64,000 bases of DNA from CAVPTL01 sp963794415 (lineage in GTDB: Bacteria; Actinomycetota; Thermoleophilia; Gaiellales; JAICJC01). The notes beneath the pieces are model-generated. The model was not told the DNA's origin, ran no database searches, and was given only the letters and a program-made list of their open reading frames with translations. Each line of letters opens with the position of its first letter. Position 1 is the first letter of the stretch. The position numbers were made by a program, and so were the translations under genes. The stretch covers positions 1,550,001 through 1,614,000 of the forward strand of contig CAWCDI010000001.1 in the NCBI GenBank assembly GCA_963794415.1, in the 5' to 3' direction. Positions 44,434 through 56,472 of this stretch are shown here, one piece after another.

Positions 44434-45063
44434 TCAGCGGGTGCCGTACAGGCGGTCGCCCGCATCGCCCAGGCCGGGCACGATGTAGCCGGCGTCGTTG
44501 AGGCCGCGAGTCGACCGAGACCGTGTACACCGTTACCGTCGGGATGGTCGGCGGCGACCCGCGCGACGCCCTCGGGGGCGGCGACGATCGAGAGCAGGCT
44601 CACCCGCCGCGCCCCCAGGCGGGCGCACTCCGTGAGCGCCGCCGAGGCGGATCCGCCGGTCGCGAGCATCGGGTCGAGCACCAGCACGTCGCGCTCGCCC
44701 AGGTCGCCCGGGAGCTTCGTGTAGTACTCGACCGGCTGGAGCGTGTCCTCGTCGCGGTAGAGGCCGACGAAGCCGACCCGCGCCACGGGGATCAGGTCGA
44801 TCACGGCGTCGAGCATCCCAAGACCCGCACGCAGCACCACGACGACAGCGACCTTCTTGCCCGAGATGCGCTCCACCGGCGTCGTCTCGATCGGCGTGTC
44901 GAGCGGTGGACGGCTCGAGCTCGAGATCGCGCGTGGCCTCGTAGGCGAGAAACGCCGAGAGCTCGCCCATCAGCAGGCGGAAGTCACGCGTGGTCGTCGC
45001 GCGGTCGCGCAGCAGCCCGAGCTTGTGCAGCGCAAGCGGATGATCGACGACGACGAGCGGCAC
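44434..45063 (-). CDS. upp: Uracil phosphoribosyltransferase
   Basis: Upp salvages uracil to UMP with PRPP. The N-terminus has V-D-H-P-L-A-L-H-K-L and R-L-L-M-G-E-L-S-A-F-L-A-Y-E-A-T-R-D-L. After a shift near 44905 come V-L-R-A-G-L-G-M-L-D and the PRPP motif L-D-P-M-L-A-T-G-G-S-A. A second extra base near 44533 must be removed to reach the conserved end G-Y-I-V-P-G-L-G-D-A-G-D-R-L-Y-G-T-R and TGA at 44434. Corrected length is 209 residues, typical. The GTG start abuts the glyA stop. Confidence 0.95.
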
Positions 45064-46361
45064 TCAGCGCTGGAACTCGGGGTGGCCGTGCGCGAAGGCC
45101 GGGTAGAGCGGCCGCGACTCGAGCAGCTCGGCGGTGCGCAGCTTGAGCTTCGGCAGATCGGCGGCGGGATCGAGCGCCTCCAGGATGATGGCGCCCACCT
45201 CGCGCATGTCGTCCTCGTCCATGCCGCGCATCGTGACCGCCGGCGTGCCGATGCGTACGCCCGAGGCGATCGTCGGCGGCCGCTCGTCGTAGGGCACGGT
45301 GTTGCGGTTGACGGTGATCGACACCTCGTGCAGCCGCTCCTCGGCGTCCTTGCCCGAGAGCTCGGTGCGGCGCAGGTCGAGCTGCAGCAGGTGCACGTCG
45401 GTGCCGCCGGTGAGCAGCTCGAGGCCGCCGTCCATGAGCGTGTCGGCAAGCGCCTTGGCGTTCGCGACGATCTGGCGCTGGTAGGCCTTGAACGCGTCGG
45501 ATGCGGCGAGCTTGAAGCACACCGCCTTGGCGGCAACGACGTGGCACAGCGGCCCGCCCTGGAGGCCCGGGAACACGGCCTTGTCGATGGCAGTGGCATG
45601 CTCGGCCTTGCTGAGGATCACGCCCGAGCGCGGGCCGGCGAGGGTCTTGTGCGTGGTGGAGGTGACCACGTCGGCGTGCTCGACCGGGTTGGGGTGAAGG
45701 CCGGCGGCCACGAGGCCCGCGAAGTGGGCCATGTCGACCATCAGGAGCGCGCCGACCTCGTCGGCGATCTCGCGGAACCTGGCGGCGTCGATCACGCGCG
45801 GATAGGCGGAGGCGCCGGCGACGATCATCTTCGGCCGGTACTCCTTGGCGAGGCGCAGCGACCTCGTCGAAGTCGATGCGCGAGTCCTCGCGCGCGAACG
45901 CCGTAGGCGTGGATGTCGTAGAGCCGGCCCGAGAAGTTGACCTTGAGCCCGTGCGTGAGGTGGCCGCCGTGGTCGAGCCGCAGGCCCAGCACCGGATCGC
46001 CGGGGTTCACCAGCGCGAAGTAGGCGGCCTGGTTGGCCGGCCCGCCGGCGTGCGGCTGGACGTTTGCGTGCTCGGCGCCGAACAGCTCCTTGGCGCGGTC
46101 GATGGCGAGCTGCTCGACCTCGTCGACCCACTCGCAGCCGCCGTAGTAGCGCTTGCCGGGGTAGCCCTCGGCGTACTTGTTGGTGAGCACCGATCCGACG
46201 GCCTCGAGCACCGCCGGCCACGTGAAGTTCTCCGACGCGATCAGCTCGATCGTGTCGCGCTGGCGGTTGAGCTCGCGATCGACCAGCGCCGCGATCGCGG
46301 GATCGGTCTCGGCCAGGCCGGCGACCTGGAACGACGTCAACATCTGCTCTGCGGTTGCCAC
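45064..46361 (-). CDS. glyA: Serine hydroxymethyltransferase
   Basis: GlyA interconverts serine and glycine and supplies methylene-tetrahydrofolate. The sequence has I-E-L-I-A-S-E-N-F, N-K-Y-A-E-G-Y-P-G-K-R-Y-Y-G-G, H-G-G-H-L-T-H-G and the PLP-lysine motif T-S-T-T-H-K-T-L-A-G-P-R-S-G. The C-terminal two-thirds is clean; two shifts near 45865 and 45900 break the D-I-H-A-Y-G-V region. About 432 residues. It heads a run glyA-upp and follows tsaC after 35 nt. Confidence 0.96.
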
Positions 46362-46396
46362 GTGCCTGCCTCCTGGAAATCGTCCTTTGACCGACT

Positions 46397-46975
46397 CTAA
46401 CGCACGGCCGCGAGCACGGCCTCAACCCCCGGCCCGTCGCGCAGCACGACCGGCTCGGGGCCGGTGACGTCGATCACGCTCGAGGCCGTGCCCGGCAGCT
46501 CGCCGCCGTCGATCACGACCGCCGCCGCGGCCAGAAGCAGCGCGGGCACGTCGGCGAGCGTCGCCGGCGCAGGCTCGCCGCGCAGGTTGGCGCTCGTGAG
46601 CACGAGCCCGCCCACGGCGTCGGCGAGCGCCGCCACCTCGGCGCGTCAGCGCGGGCACCCGCACGCCGATCCGGTCGGGTGCGTCGCCGCACACGGCGGC
46701 GTAGAACGCCGTCGGGGTTGGGAACGATCAGCGTGACCGGGCCGGGAGCACCTGCGACGCGCTCCGGGACGGCCTCGTCGGCTCGCGTAGGCTGCGGCGG
46801 CAGCGCCCCGACCGATCCCAGCATCACGGCGGTCGGCTGGGACGCCGGCCGCTCCTTGAGCGCGTAGAGCCGCTCGACCGCCCCGGCAGGCGCGCCGCGC
46901 AGCCGACGCCGTACACGGTGTCGGTGGGGACGATCGCAAGCGCCGCCCGCGCGGACGCCGCTCGGCGTCGTTCAC
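46397..46975 (-). CDS. tsaC: L-threonylcarbamoyladenylate synthase (TsaC/Sua5 family)
   Basis: The enzyme makes threonylcarbamoyl-AMP for the t6A modification of tRNAs. Visible pieces are I-V-P-T-D-T-V-Y-G-V-G-C near the N-terminus, G-P-V-T-L-I-V-P near 46740, and L-T-S-A-N-L-R-G-E-P-A-P near 46590. The last matches the S-A-N motif. About 192 residues fits the short TsaC form without the Sua5 C-terminal domain. Three or more indels are present. The GTG at 46975 overlaps the prmC stop, an arrangement common in bacteria. Confidence 0.88.
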
Positions 46976-47825
46976 GGCCGCCGCCCGATGACGAACCGCT
47001 CGATCGCCGGCGAAGTCCAGCGCGGGCCTCGACGTCGGCGAAGCCCGGCTGCGCGAAGCGCGTCCGCCGACCGCCGGCGGCCTGGCCCAGTGCCGCACTC
47101 GAGCGCGAGCCATCCCCCGGGGCGAGCGCCGCGGGGCGCCTCTGCGGCCACCCGCGGAGACCTGCCAGGCCGTCGCCTGCGGCGAGCGCCAGCCGCGGCT
47201 CCCAGTCGCGCACGTCGGGCTCGAGCGTCTCGAGCTCGGCGTCGGAGATGTAGGGCGGGTTGGACACGATCAGGTCGAACCGGCGCCCGCCGAGCTCCGC
47301 CAGCAGGTCGGACTCGAGCCACTCCACCGCGCAGGCCCAGCGGCCTCGCCGTTTGCCGCGGGCCACCTCGAGCGCGTCGGGCGAGACGTCGACCGCCGTG
47401 ACGCGCGCGCCGGACAGCTCCTGGGCGATGCGCGAGCGCGATCGCGCCCGAGCCGGTGCCGACGTCGAGCACCGCGGGCTCCGGCAGCGGGCGGAGCAGC
47501 GCGAGGCACACGTCCGACCAGCTCCTCGGTCTCGGGCCGCGGGATCAGGACGCGCCGGTCGACGGCCAGGTCGAGCCGCCGGAAGCCCCAGTGCCCGAGG
47601 ATGTAGGCGACCGGCTCGCGCCGCAGCCGCCGGTCGACCAGCGCGGTCGACGGCGCGGCAGCTCGTCGCTCGTTCAGCTCGCGCCGGCCTGCGGCATAGA
47701 GCTCGGTGCGCGAGAGCCCGAGCGCGTGGCCGATCGAGCAGCTCGGCATCGAGCCGCGGCGTGGGGCTGCCCGGCGACGGTCGAGGATGCCGAGCGCAGC
47801 GTCGATCAGCGTCGCCCAGCCGTGG

Positions 47826-47829
<4 letters not shown>
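46972..47829 (-). CDS. prmC: Release-factor glutamine methyltransferase PrmC
   Basis: PrmC methylates the GGQ glutamine of release factors. The diagnostic N-P-P-Y-I-S motif is present near 47240, with E-P-V-A-Y-I-L-G-H-W-G-F-R and V-L-I-P-R-P-E-T-E-E-L-V upstream. The SAM-binding region D-V-G-T-G-S-G-A-I-A-L-A is read in another frame near 47460. About 285 residues. Several indels occur. The ATG at 47829 overlaps the prfA stop (ATGA), which matches its function on RF1. Confidence 0.93.
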
Positions 47830-48906
<1,077 letters not shown>

Positions 48907-48918
48907 AACGCCGTAAGC

Positions 48919-49522
48919 CTACTCAGGCAGCGACGCGCTGCCGAGCCGAAGAAGCCTGCGGCCCACGGGTCGAAGTACTCGGGCGCCTGCCAGTGGGGCA
49001 TCGACATGCCGGCGATGGTGACCACCGTGCGGCCGTCGGGCTCGGCGCGGTGGCACCGCCGCGGCACAGCGCCGCGCAGGCCGGCACCGTGGCCGGATCC
49101 TCGCCGACCGGGCGCCCACTGGACATCCATCACCGAGAGGCCGTGCGACGGGTCGAAGTAGCAGACCCGGCGCTGCTCGGGAGCCTCGGCGCCGTCGACG
49201 TGCGCCTGCGCGCACTGCGACGGCGTAGAAGCCCTCGGCGATCGGCGGCCGTGGCGGCCGCGGATGTCCTCGGGCTTGCTTGGCGCTCGCGAGCGCCGTC
49301 GTTGGCGCGCTCGCTCGCACTCGCGGGCGTGGGCGAGGTCGGCCGCGGCCTCGGGCGGGGTGCCCGACCCGGCGGATCTGCTCGGTCAGCGCCGTCGACG
49401 TCATGCTGGGCGAACCGGCGGACCTGATCGGTCAGCGCGGCGTCATCCGACTCGAGCGGTTCTTCCAGACCGCCTAGGCCACCAGTGCGAGCGCCACGAC
49501 CACGACGCGATCATAAGCGGAC
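48919..49522 (-). CDS. Unassigned protein with conserved-looking C-terminus, frameshifted
   Basis: I do not recognise a family. The 3' portion reads V-C-Y-F-D-P-S-H-G, D-V-Q-W-A-P, D-P-A-T-V-P-A-C-A, then M-P-H-W-Q-A-P-E-Y-F-D-P-W-A-A-G-F-F-G-S across frames. The 5' portion is a helical, charged region (A-L-T-E-Q-I-R-R-V). A hydrophobic stretch V-V-V-V-A-L-A-L-V at about 49475-49520 could be an N-terminal membrane segment if the GTG near 49522 is the start. Otherwise it begins at the ATG at 49404. Many indels make this tentative. Confidence 0.45.
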
Positions 49523-49537
49523 ACTGATTGCGAGCAT

Positions 49538-50459
49538 CTACGCCATCACCTCCACGGTCGCGCCTGTCTGAGCGCGACTCCGCCGTGAGCACGTCCTGGA
49601 GCGCCCTGATCGAAACCTCGACCTGGTCCAGGGTCGGCTCACGCGTTGTCAGGGATTGAAGCCACAAACCCGGTTTGAGAAGCGTCTGCACAATCCTGCT
49701 ATCGGGATGTCGGCTGCCAAACCTGATGAACTTCGTACGCAAGCCCGGCAATTACGGGCAAAAGGACGATCCGCGAGATGACCAGCTCGAGCAGGTCGGG
49801 CCGGCCCACGAAGGCGAAGACGAAGATCGCGATCACCATCACCCACAGCAGGAATGCGGTGCCGCAGCGCACGTGCACCTTCGAGAACGCCTGCACCTTC
49901 TCGGGCGTGAGCTCGGACCCGGCCTCGAAGCGCGTTGATGGCCTTGTGCTCGGCGGCGTGGTACTGGTAGACGCGCCGCAGGTCGGGGATCAACGAGATC
50001 ACCGCCAGGTACCCGATCAGGAGCGCCGACGCGGATGCAGCCCTCGACCACGACGAAGAGCACGGTGTCGTGGATGGGCAGAAGCGACGTGATGAGCACC
50101 GGCGAGACCTTGAAGACCACCAGCGCAAAGCCGATCGCGATGGCGAACGCGACCGCGAGCTGGCCCTTGGTGAGCTCGGTCGACGACCTCCTCGTCGTGC
50201 GCCGAGCACCTCTTCCCCGGCCGCGTAGTTGGCCGAGACCGCGAGCGCGCGAAAACCGATCGCCAGCGACTCGCCGAGCGCCATGACGCCGCGGATCAGC
50301 GGGCAGGCGCAGCACGCGATGGCGCGCCGCGGCACTTGAGATGGGCACGCAGATGCTGGTGACGCCGCCGTCAGGACGGCGCACGGCGACCGCCCACGAG
50401 CCGGGGCTGCGCATCATGACGCCTTCCAGGACGGCCTGGCCGCCGACGTTCGCGCTCAT
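49538..50459 (-). CDS. DUF1385 family membrane protein
   Basis: The family is widespread and of unknown function. Hallmarks here are V-G-G-Q-A-V-L-E-G-V-M-M-R-S-P near the N-terminus, Y-Q-Y-H-A-A-E-H-K-A-I-N-A near 49955, and R-C-G-T-A-F-L-L-W-V-M-V near 49860. Four or more membrane helices are present. The start is the ATG at 50459 because AGGAG lies 6 nt upstream, rather than the ATG eight codons earlier. It commonly neighbours rpmE and prfA, as here. Several indels break the middle. Confidence 0.85.
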
Positions 50460-50509
50460 CGTTGACTCCTGGATGGGTTCCATCGCCAGGGACCATCGGC
50501 ACGAGACCC

Positions 50510-50716
50510 CTAGGTTGTTGACCGCGCCTGGCGGCGACGGAAGCGCTCGACGCGTCCACCGGTGTCGACCAGCTTCTGCTTGCCGGTGTAGAACGGGTGG
50601 CAGTCAGCGCAGATCTCGACGTGGAGTTCAGGCTTGGTTGCGCGCGTGACGAAGTCGTTGCCGCACGAGCAATGCACGTGGGAGACGACGTAATTTGGGT
50701 GAATATCAGTCTTCAT
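50510..50716 (-). CDS. rpmE: Ribosomal protein bL31 (zinc-binding type)
   Basis: This 68-residue protein bridges the ribosomal subunits. It has H-C-S-C-G-N with Cys16 and Cys18 and I-C-A-D-C-H-P-F-Y-T-G with Cys36 and Cys39, so it is the Cys-containing, zinc-binding form. The start M-K-T-D-I-H-P is standard. The tail is basic. The frame is intact. It lies between DUF1385 and threonine aldolase genes on the same strand. Confidence 0.97.
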   Translation of the reverse strand: MKTDIHPNYVVSHVHCSCGNDFVTRATKPELHVEICADCHPFYTGKQKLVDTGGRVERFRRRQARSTT

Positions 50717-50722
50717 TTGCTC

Positions 50723-51762
50723 TCAGCTTAGCACGGGGGTTGCCTGCTCCACGGCGGCCGCAACGGCCTCCGAATCGACGTCGAGATGGGTCACGAAGCG
50801 GATCGTGCGGGCGTCCAGCGCGGCGCACAGAATCCCCGCCTGGGCGAGCTCGGCGGCGAGCGCGTCGGCGTCGCTGCCGTCGATGACCTTCGAGATCACG
50901 ATGTTGGTCTGGACGGCGTCGGGATCGAACTGCAAGGCGGCGCGTCGCCGGCGAGGCCCGAGCGCCAGCGCCCGGGCGTTGCGGTGGTCGTCGGCGAGGC
51001 GGTCGACGTGGTGTCGCAGGGCGTGGAGGGCGCCCGCGGCGATGATCCCCGCCTGGCGCATGCCCCCGCCGAACAGCTTGCGGTTGCGGCGCGCGCGCTC
51101 GATGAACTCGGCCGAGCCCACCACCGCCGAGCCCACCGGCGCGCCGAGGCCCTTCGAGAAGCACACGCTGAGCGAGTCGGCCGGCGCCGCGACCTCGGCC
51201 GGGCTCAGCCCGATGGCGACGGCGGCGTTCCAGATGCGGGCGCCGTCCATGTGCACGCTCGAACCCGTGCGCGTGCGCCCAGTCGGAGAGCGGCCTGCAG
51301 CCTGCCCTGCGGGTAGACCAGCCCACCGAGCTCGCCCACGGTGTTCTCGACGCACACCAGGCTCTGGCGGGCGTGGTGGATGTCGTGCGGGATCGCGCAG
51401 GTAGCGCTCGAGCAGCTCGGGATCGAGCACGCCGCTCTCGCCCGGGAGCATGCGCGTCTGCGCGCCGGCGAGCGCCGCGACGCCGCCCTGCTCGTGCACC
51501 ACGATGTGCGCGGCCTCGTGGATGAAGATCTCGTCGCCGGGCCGGGTGTGGCTGCGCACCGAGACGAGGTTGCCCATCGAGCCCGAGGGCACGTAGACCG
51601 CCGCCTCCTTGCCGAGCATCGCGCGCGACCTCGGCCTCGAGCGCGATCACGGTGGGGTCGTCGCCCCAGACGTCGTCGCCCACCTCGGCCTCGAACATCG
51701 CCTGCGCGCATGGCCGGCGTCGGCCGGGTGACGGTGTCGGAGCGAAAGTCGATGGTGCGCAC
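50723..51762 (-). CDS. ltaE: Low-specificity L-threonine aldolase
   Basis: This PLP enzyme cleaves threonine or allo-threonine to glycine and acetaldehyde. Motifs are D-F-R-S-D-T-V-T-R-P-T at the N-terminus, V-G-D-D-V-W-G-D-D-P-T, H-M-D-G-A-R-I-W-N-A and the PLP-lysine region S-V-C-F-S-K-G-L-G-A-P-V-G-S. The C-terminal half is in one frame. Indels near 51710, 51615, 51395 and 51260 affect the first half. The GTG at 51762 is 55 nt from the divergent ETF-QO start. About 346 residues. Confidence 0.92.
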
Positions 51763-51817
51763 GGCGCGCAGCGTACTCCGTCGTCCACCTGGCGCTGAAC
51801 CGGTAGCATCTCCGCGG

Positions 51818-53522
51818 ATGTCCACCCCCCGCCGCCCTTCCGACTACCCGCCGCCGGTGCGAGCCAACGAGTTCGTGGCCGCGCCCGAGGCTGCCGAGGA
51901 CGAGCGCATCGACGTCGGCGTGCTCTTCGTCGGCGCGGGCCCGGCCGGGCCTCGCCGGCGCCGATCCGCCTGGGCCAGCTGCTGGCCGACGACCCCGCCA
52001 CGGCCGAGCGGCTGGGCGAGGTGCCCGTCGCGGTGCTGGACAAGGGCCGCGTCGTCGGCGCCCACCTGCTCTCCGGCGCCGTCGTGAACCCCTCGGCGCT
52101 GCGCGACCTGCTGCCCGGCACGCCGCTCGAGGATCTGCCCAGCTTCGGCCCGGTGAAGCAAGGAGTCGGTGTTCATGATGCGCAAGAGCTCGGGCATCCA
52201 CATCCCCACCCCGCCGCCCTTCCACAACAAGGGCAACTGGATCTTCTCGCTCTCGCAGCTCGGCCGCTACCTCGCCGAGCAGGCCGAGGAGCTCGGCGCG
52301 ATGCTGCTGCCCGAGACCGACGCCCAGACGCTGCTGGTCGTCCGACGGCGCCGTGCGCGGCGTGAAGACCGGCGACAAGGGCCTCGACCGCGACCGCGAG
52401 CCCGGGTCGAGCTACGAGCCTGGCGCCGAGATCCACGCGCTCGCCACCGTGCTCGCGGAGGGCACGCAGGGCCACCTCTCGCTGGCGCGCGGCCGAGCAC
52501 TTCCGGCTTGCCGCGCACGAACCCCCAGATCTACTCGCTCGGCGTCAAGGAGGTGTGGAAGGTGAAGCAGCCGCTCGACCGCGTCGTGCACACGCTCGGC
52601 TGGCCGCTTCGCCCCTCGGCGAAGTACGGCGAGAGCGGCGGCTCGTTCATCTACCCGATGGGCGACGACATGGTCGCGATCGGCTTCGTCGTCGGGCTCG
52701 ACTACCACGACTCCTCGCTCTCGCCGCACGATCTGCTGCAGCAGTTCAAGACCCACAAGCTGATCCGGCCGCTGCTCGAGGGCGGCGAGCGCATCTCCTG
52801 GGGCGCGAAGACCATCCCCGAGGGCGGCCTGCTCTCGGTGCCCGACCGGCTGAACGTCCCCGGCGCGCTGCTCACCGGCGACTCCGCCGGGTTCGTGAAC
52901 GTGCCCAAGCTGAAGGGCGTCCACTACGCGATGCGCTCGGGCATGCTGGCGGCCGAGACCATCTACGAGCAGCTCAAGGCCGGCGCCGACCTGGCCTCGC
53001 CGGGCGCGCTCGACGGCTACGACCGGCGCGTGCGCCAGAGCCACATCTGGAGCGACCTCAAGAAGGTGCGGAACATGCGCCAGGCGCTCAACCGCGGCCT
53101 CTACCTGGGCGGCGGGCTCGCGAGCACCATGGATCTCACCCGGGGCGCGTTCCCGGGCGGCAGCTTCTAGGTGCAAGCGCGACTCCGAGGCGCCGATGAC
53201 CAGCGGCGAGCGCGACTATCCCGAGCCCGACGGCAAGCTCACGTTCGACAAGCTCTCGAGCGTCTTCCTCTCGGGCAACCGCACGCGCGACGACCAGCCC
53301 AACCACGTGCGCGTCGCCCACCGCGTGCCGCGCGAGGTCGGCGAGGCGTGGGTCGCGATGTGCCCCGCGCAGGTCTACGAGATCTCGGGCGACGCCGGCG
53401 ACGGCATCGTCGAGGTCGAGCTGACGCCGTCCAACTGCGTCCAGTGCGGCGCGATCACCGCCAAGGGCGGGCGCCTGACGCCGCCCGAGGGCGGGTCAGG
53501 GCCCGAGTACTCGAACCTCTAG
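51818..53522 (+). CDS. Electron-transfer flavoprotein:ubiquinone oxidoreductase
   Basis: ETF-QO passes electrons from reduced ETF to quinone at the membrane. The FAD motif V-G-A-G-P-A-G-L is near residue 40, then G-K-G and S-F-I-Y-P-M-G-D-D-M-V-A-I-G-F. The C-terminal ferredoxin domain carries M-C-P-A-Q-V-Y-E and N-C-V-Q-C-G-A-I-T, ligands of the [4Fe-4S] cluster. A TAG at 53168 appears to split the ferredoxin part. A nearby frameshift joins S-F to K-R-D-S-E-A-P-M, so I treat it as one gene of about 568 residues, the usual size. etfA and etfB converge on it. Confidence 0.9.
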
Positions 53523-54480
53523 CGGGCGTTCAGCGCGTCCGTGAGCTTCGGGACGATCGTGAGCGCATCGCCGATCACGCTCACGTCCGCGAACTCGTGG
53601 ATGGGGGCGTTCGCGTCCTTGTTGATCGCGACGATCGTGCCCGCGTTCGCCATGCCGACCTTGTGCTGGATCGCTCCCGAGATGCCGCAGGCGATGTAGA
53701 GCTTGGGCGAGACGGTCTTGCCGGTCTGGCCAACCTGCATCGAGTAGGGCACCCAGCCGGCGTCGACCACTGCGCGGGTGGCGGCAACCTCGCCGCCGAC
53801 CGCCTTGGCGAGCGCCTCGACCAGCGGCACGTTCTCGGGGCCGCCCATTCCGCGGCCGACCGCGACCAGCACGTCGGCCTCGGTGATGTCCACTCCGCCG
53901 GTCTCGGCCTGCTCGCGGCCCACCAGCTTGGCCTGCTGCGACCAGTCCGACACCGTGACCGAGACCGCGCTCGACCGGCGCGCTGGCGCCTGCTCGGCTC
54001 CTCCACGGCAAACGCGTTGGCCCGCGCCAGCACCACTCCCGGGCCGCCCGTGAAGCCCGACTCGACCATCACGGTGTCGCCGAGCGCGGGGCGGGTTGCG
54101 ATCAGCTGATCGCCGTCGACCGCCAGATCGGTGGTCTCGCAGGCGATGCCCGTGCCGAGCCGTGCGGCGAGGCCCGCGGCCACGTCGGCCGACACCACGC
54201 CCGCGCCGAAGATGCACGCCGTCGGACTCCTTGGCCGATGCCTCGAGCGCGTCGACCAGCGGCTGTGAGAGCCCCGAGGCGAGCGCCGCGATCGTCGGCC
54301 GACGAGCACCTTCGCGCGCGCCGTGGCCGCCGAGCGTGGCCGCCGCAGCCTCGATCGACGCCCGAGCCGGCCACGAACGCCGTGACGTCGGCGCCGAGTG
54401 ATCGCGGCCTTGGCGAGCATGCCGAGGCTCTGGTCGGAGAACTCACCCTCGTCACTGTGCACGTATACGAGCAGATTCAC
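53519..54480 (-). CDS. etfA: Electron-transfer flavoprotein alpha subunit
   Basis: EtfA binds FAD and collects electrons from acyl-CoA dehydrogenases. The C-terminal domain is clean: V-G-R-G-M-G-G-P-E-N, V-D-A-G-W-V-P, Q-V-G-Q-T-G-K-T-V-S-P-K-L-Y and A-C-G-I-S-G-A-I-Q-H, all FAD-contact signatures. The N-terminal half has indels near 54400, 54330, 54215 and 53985. The GTG at 54480 overlaps the etfB stop (GTGA). Its TAG stop shares CTAG with the convergent ETF-QO gene. About 320 residues. Confidence 0.95.
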
Positions 54481-55267
54481 AGCAGACCCCTCTCGGCCAG
54501 AATGGCGACGACCTTGTCGGCCGAATCGCCGCCGGCGTCCTCGATCTTGACTCCCTCGGCCTTGGCGACGGGCGGCGCGACGGAGCGCACCACGCTGCGC
54601 GCGCCGTCGGCGCCGACCACGCGAGCCGCGTCGAGGCCCGGCATCGGCCACGGCGAGCCGGTCGGTGCGGCTTCTTCTTGGCGCCCATGATCGCCTTGAT
54701 CGAGGGCAGCCGCGGCGTGTTGATCGCGTCCGACACCGAGATCACCGCGGGCAGCGGCGCCTCGGCCAGGTCGTAGCCGTGCTCGGTCTGGCGCTTGGCC
54801 TTGATCCCGGAGTCGGCTCACCTCGAGGTGGGCGACCTGCGTGACGAGCGGCCGGCGCAGGTGATCGGCGACCGCGGCCGCCATCACGTAGCAGTCGGCG
54901 TCGGCCGCCTGCTGGCCGAGCAGCACGAGGTCGGCGTCCTGCGCGGCGACACCGTCGACAGCGCGTAGGCGGTGCCGGAGATGTCGGAGCCGGCGAGCGC
55001 CGGGTCGGAGAGCAGCACGGCCCGGTCGGCGCCCAGCGCGAGCGCCTTGGACAGCGCGCGGGCGGCGCTCTCGGGGCCCATGCAGATCGCGACGATCTCG
55101 CTCACGTCGACTCCGGCCTCGCGGATGCGGATGGCCTCCTCGAGCGCGTGCACGTCGAACGGGTTCAGCTCGGAGTCGCCCGACCGGTCGAGCCGGTTGG
55201 TGCTCGGGTCGAGCCGGCGGGCCGACGTCGCGCTCGGTACCTCCTTGACACAGACTGCGATCTTCAC
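54477..55267 (-). CDS. etfB: Electron-transfer flavoprotein beta subunit
   Basis: EtfB pairs with EtfA and binds AMP. The N-terminus M-K-I-A-V-C-V-K-E-V-P and N-P-F-D-V-H-A-L-E-E-A-I-R-I are typical, as is A-L-A-L-G-A-D-R-A-V-L-L. After shifts near 54955, 54820 and 54680 the C-terminus reads G-D-S-A-D-K-V-V-A-I-L. About 263 residues. The GTG start at 55267 follows the crotonase gene by 16 nt. Confidence 0.94.
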
Positions 55268-55283
55268 GTGTGGTGAATCCCTT

Positions 55284-56071
55284 CTACTTTCCGATGAACG
55301 TCGGATCGCGCTTCTCGACGAAGGCGTTCAGGCCCTCGCGCGCGTCCTCGGTCGAGAACATGAGTGAGTACAGGTCGACCTCGTGGACAAGATTGCCACC
55401 GATGTCGCCGTGGAGGCTCCGGTTGGTGGCCTCCTTGGCGTAGTACAGCGCCACGGGGCTCTTGGCGGCCATCGTCGGCGGCGAGCTCCATCGTCGCTGG
55501 CATCAGCTCGGCGGCCGGGTAGACGTGCTGCACGAGGCCGCGCTCGAGCGCCTCGGTCGGCGTCGATCATGCGCCCGGTGAGGATCAGCTCCTTGGCGTA
55601 GCCGATGTTGGTGGCGCGGGCCAGCCGCTGGGTCGCGCCCCACCCGGGGATGATGCCCAGGTTGATCTCGGGCTGCCCGAAGTGCGCGTTCTCGGACGCC
55701 AGCCGCACGTCGCAGGCAAGCGCCATCTCGCAGCCGCCGCCGAGCGCGTAACCGTTGACGGCCGCGATGGTGGGCTTGCGCATGGTCTCGAGCTTGTGCG
55801 CGATCTCCTGGCCGAGCTCGGAGTACGCGCGCGCCTCGAGCGGGGTCTTGCCCGCCATCTCCTTGATGTCGGCGCCCGCGATGAACGAGCGATCGCCGGT
55901 TCCGGTGAGCACGACCACGCCCACGCCCGGAGTCGGACCCGAGGTCGGTGAGCGTGTGCATGAGCTCCTCCATCAGCGCCGTGTTGAGCGCGTTCAGCAC
56001 CTTCGCGCGATCGACGGTGACGACCGCGACCCGGCCGTCGACCGTGATCCGGAGCCCGGTGCGAGCGGCAT
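55284..56071 (-). CDS. Enoyl-CoA hydratase/crotonase
   Basis: The enzyme hydrates enoyl-CoA in beta-oxidation or the crotonyl-CoA pathway. The oxyanion-hole motifs are S-F-I-A-G-A-D-I-K-E-M and G-Y-A-L-G-G-G-C-E-M-A-L-A-C-D. The catalytic-Glu region E-I-N-L-G-I-I-P-G-W-G-A-T-Q-R-L also fits. The end reads E-K-R-D-P-T-F-I-G-K. Shifts occur near 56055, 55935, 55560 and 55480. The ATG at 56071 overlaps the upstream stop (TGATG). About 262 residues. Confidence 0.92.
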
Positions 56072-56472
56072 CAGGCGCGCGCCCAGCCGGGTCTGCAGGA
56101 AGTCGACGATGCCGGCGGTCGGCGCGCCCGGGCGTGTACACCTCGGCGACGCCGAGCCGCTTGAGCTCGATCACGTCGTCGCTGGGGATGGTGCCGCCGA
56201 CGACCACCAGGGTGTCGGAGGCGTCGGTCTCGGCGAGCAGGTCGAGGATGCGCGGCACGAGCGTCATGTGCGCGCCCGACAGGATCGAGAGGCCGATCGC
56301 GTCGGCGTCCTCCTGCAGCGCGGTCTCGACGATCTGCTCGGGCGTCTGGTGCAGTCCCGTGTAGATCACCTCCATGCCCGCGTCACGCAGGGTGCGAGCG
56401 ATGATCTTCGCCCCGCGGTCGTGGCCGTCGAGACCAGGCTTTCGCCACCACAACTCGGATCCGGCCGCTCAT
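56071..56472 (-). CDS. B12-binding (small) subunit of an acyl-CoA mutase
   Basis: This 133-residue protein is a stand-alone cobalamin-binding domain. The D-G-H-D-R-G motif near residue 16 supplies the lower axial His. S-I-L-S-G-A-H-M-T-L-V and V-V-V-G-G-T-I-P follow in the expected order. Methylmalonyl-CoA and isobutyryl-CoA mutases can be split this way. The catalytic large subunit is not in the window. An extra base near 56448 shifts codon 12, and another lies near 56130. Its ATG overlaps the cupin gene stop. Confidence 0.88.

Noticed and set aside
43428..44724. Several long overlapping plus-strand open frames (320-390 codons) across the repeat array
   Set aside because: They are open in more than one frame, rich in Arg/Ala/His repeats, and the 115-bp unit changes phase at each copy, so no single protein is favoured.
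53196..53522. Separate FixX-like ferredoxin gene
   Set aside because: The sequence matches the C-terminal domain normally fused to ETF-QO, and the intervening TAG sits beside a probable indel; one gene of normal length is simpler.
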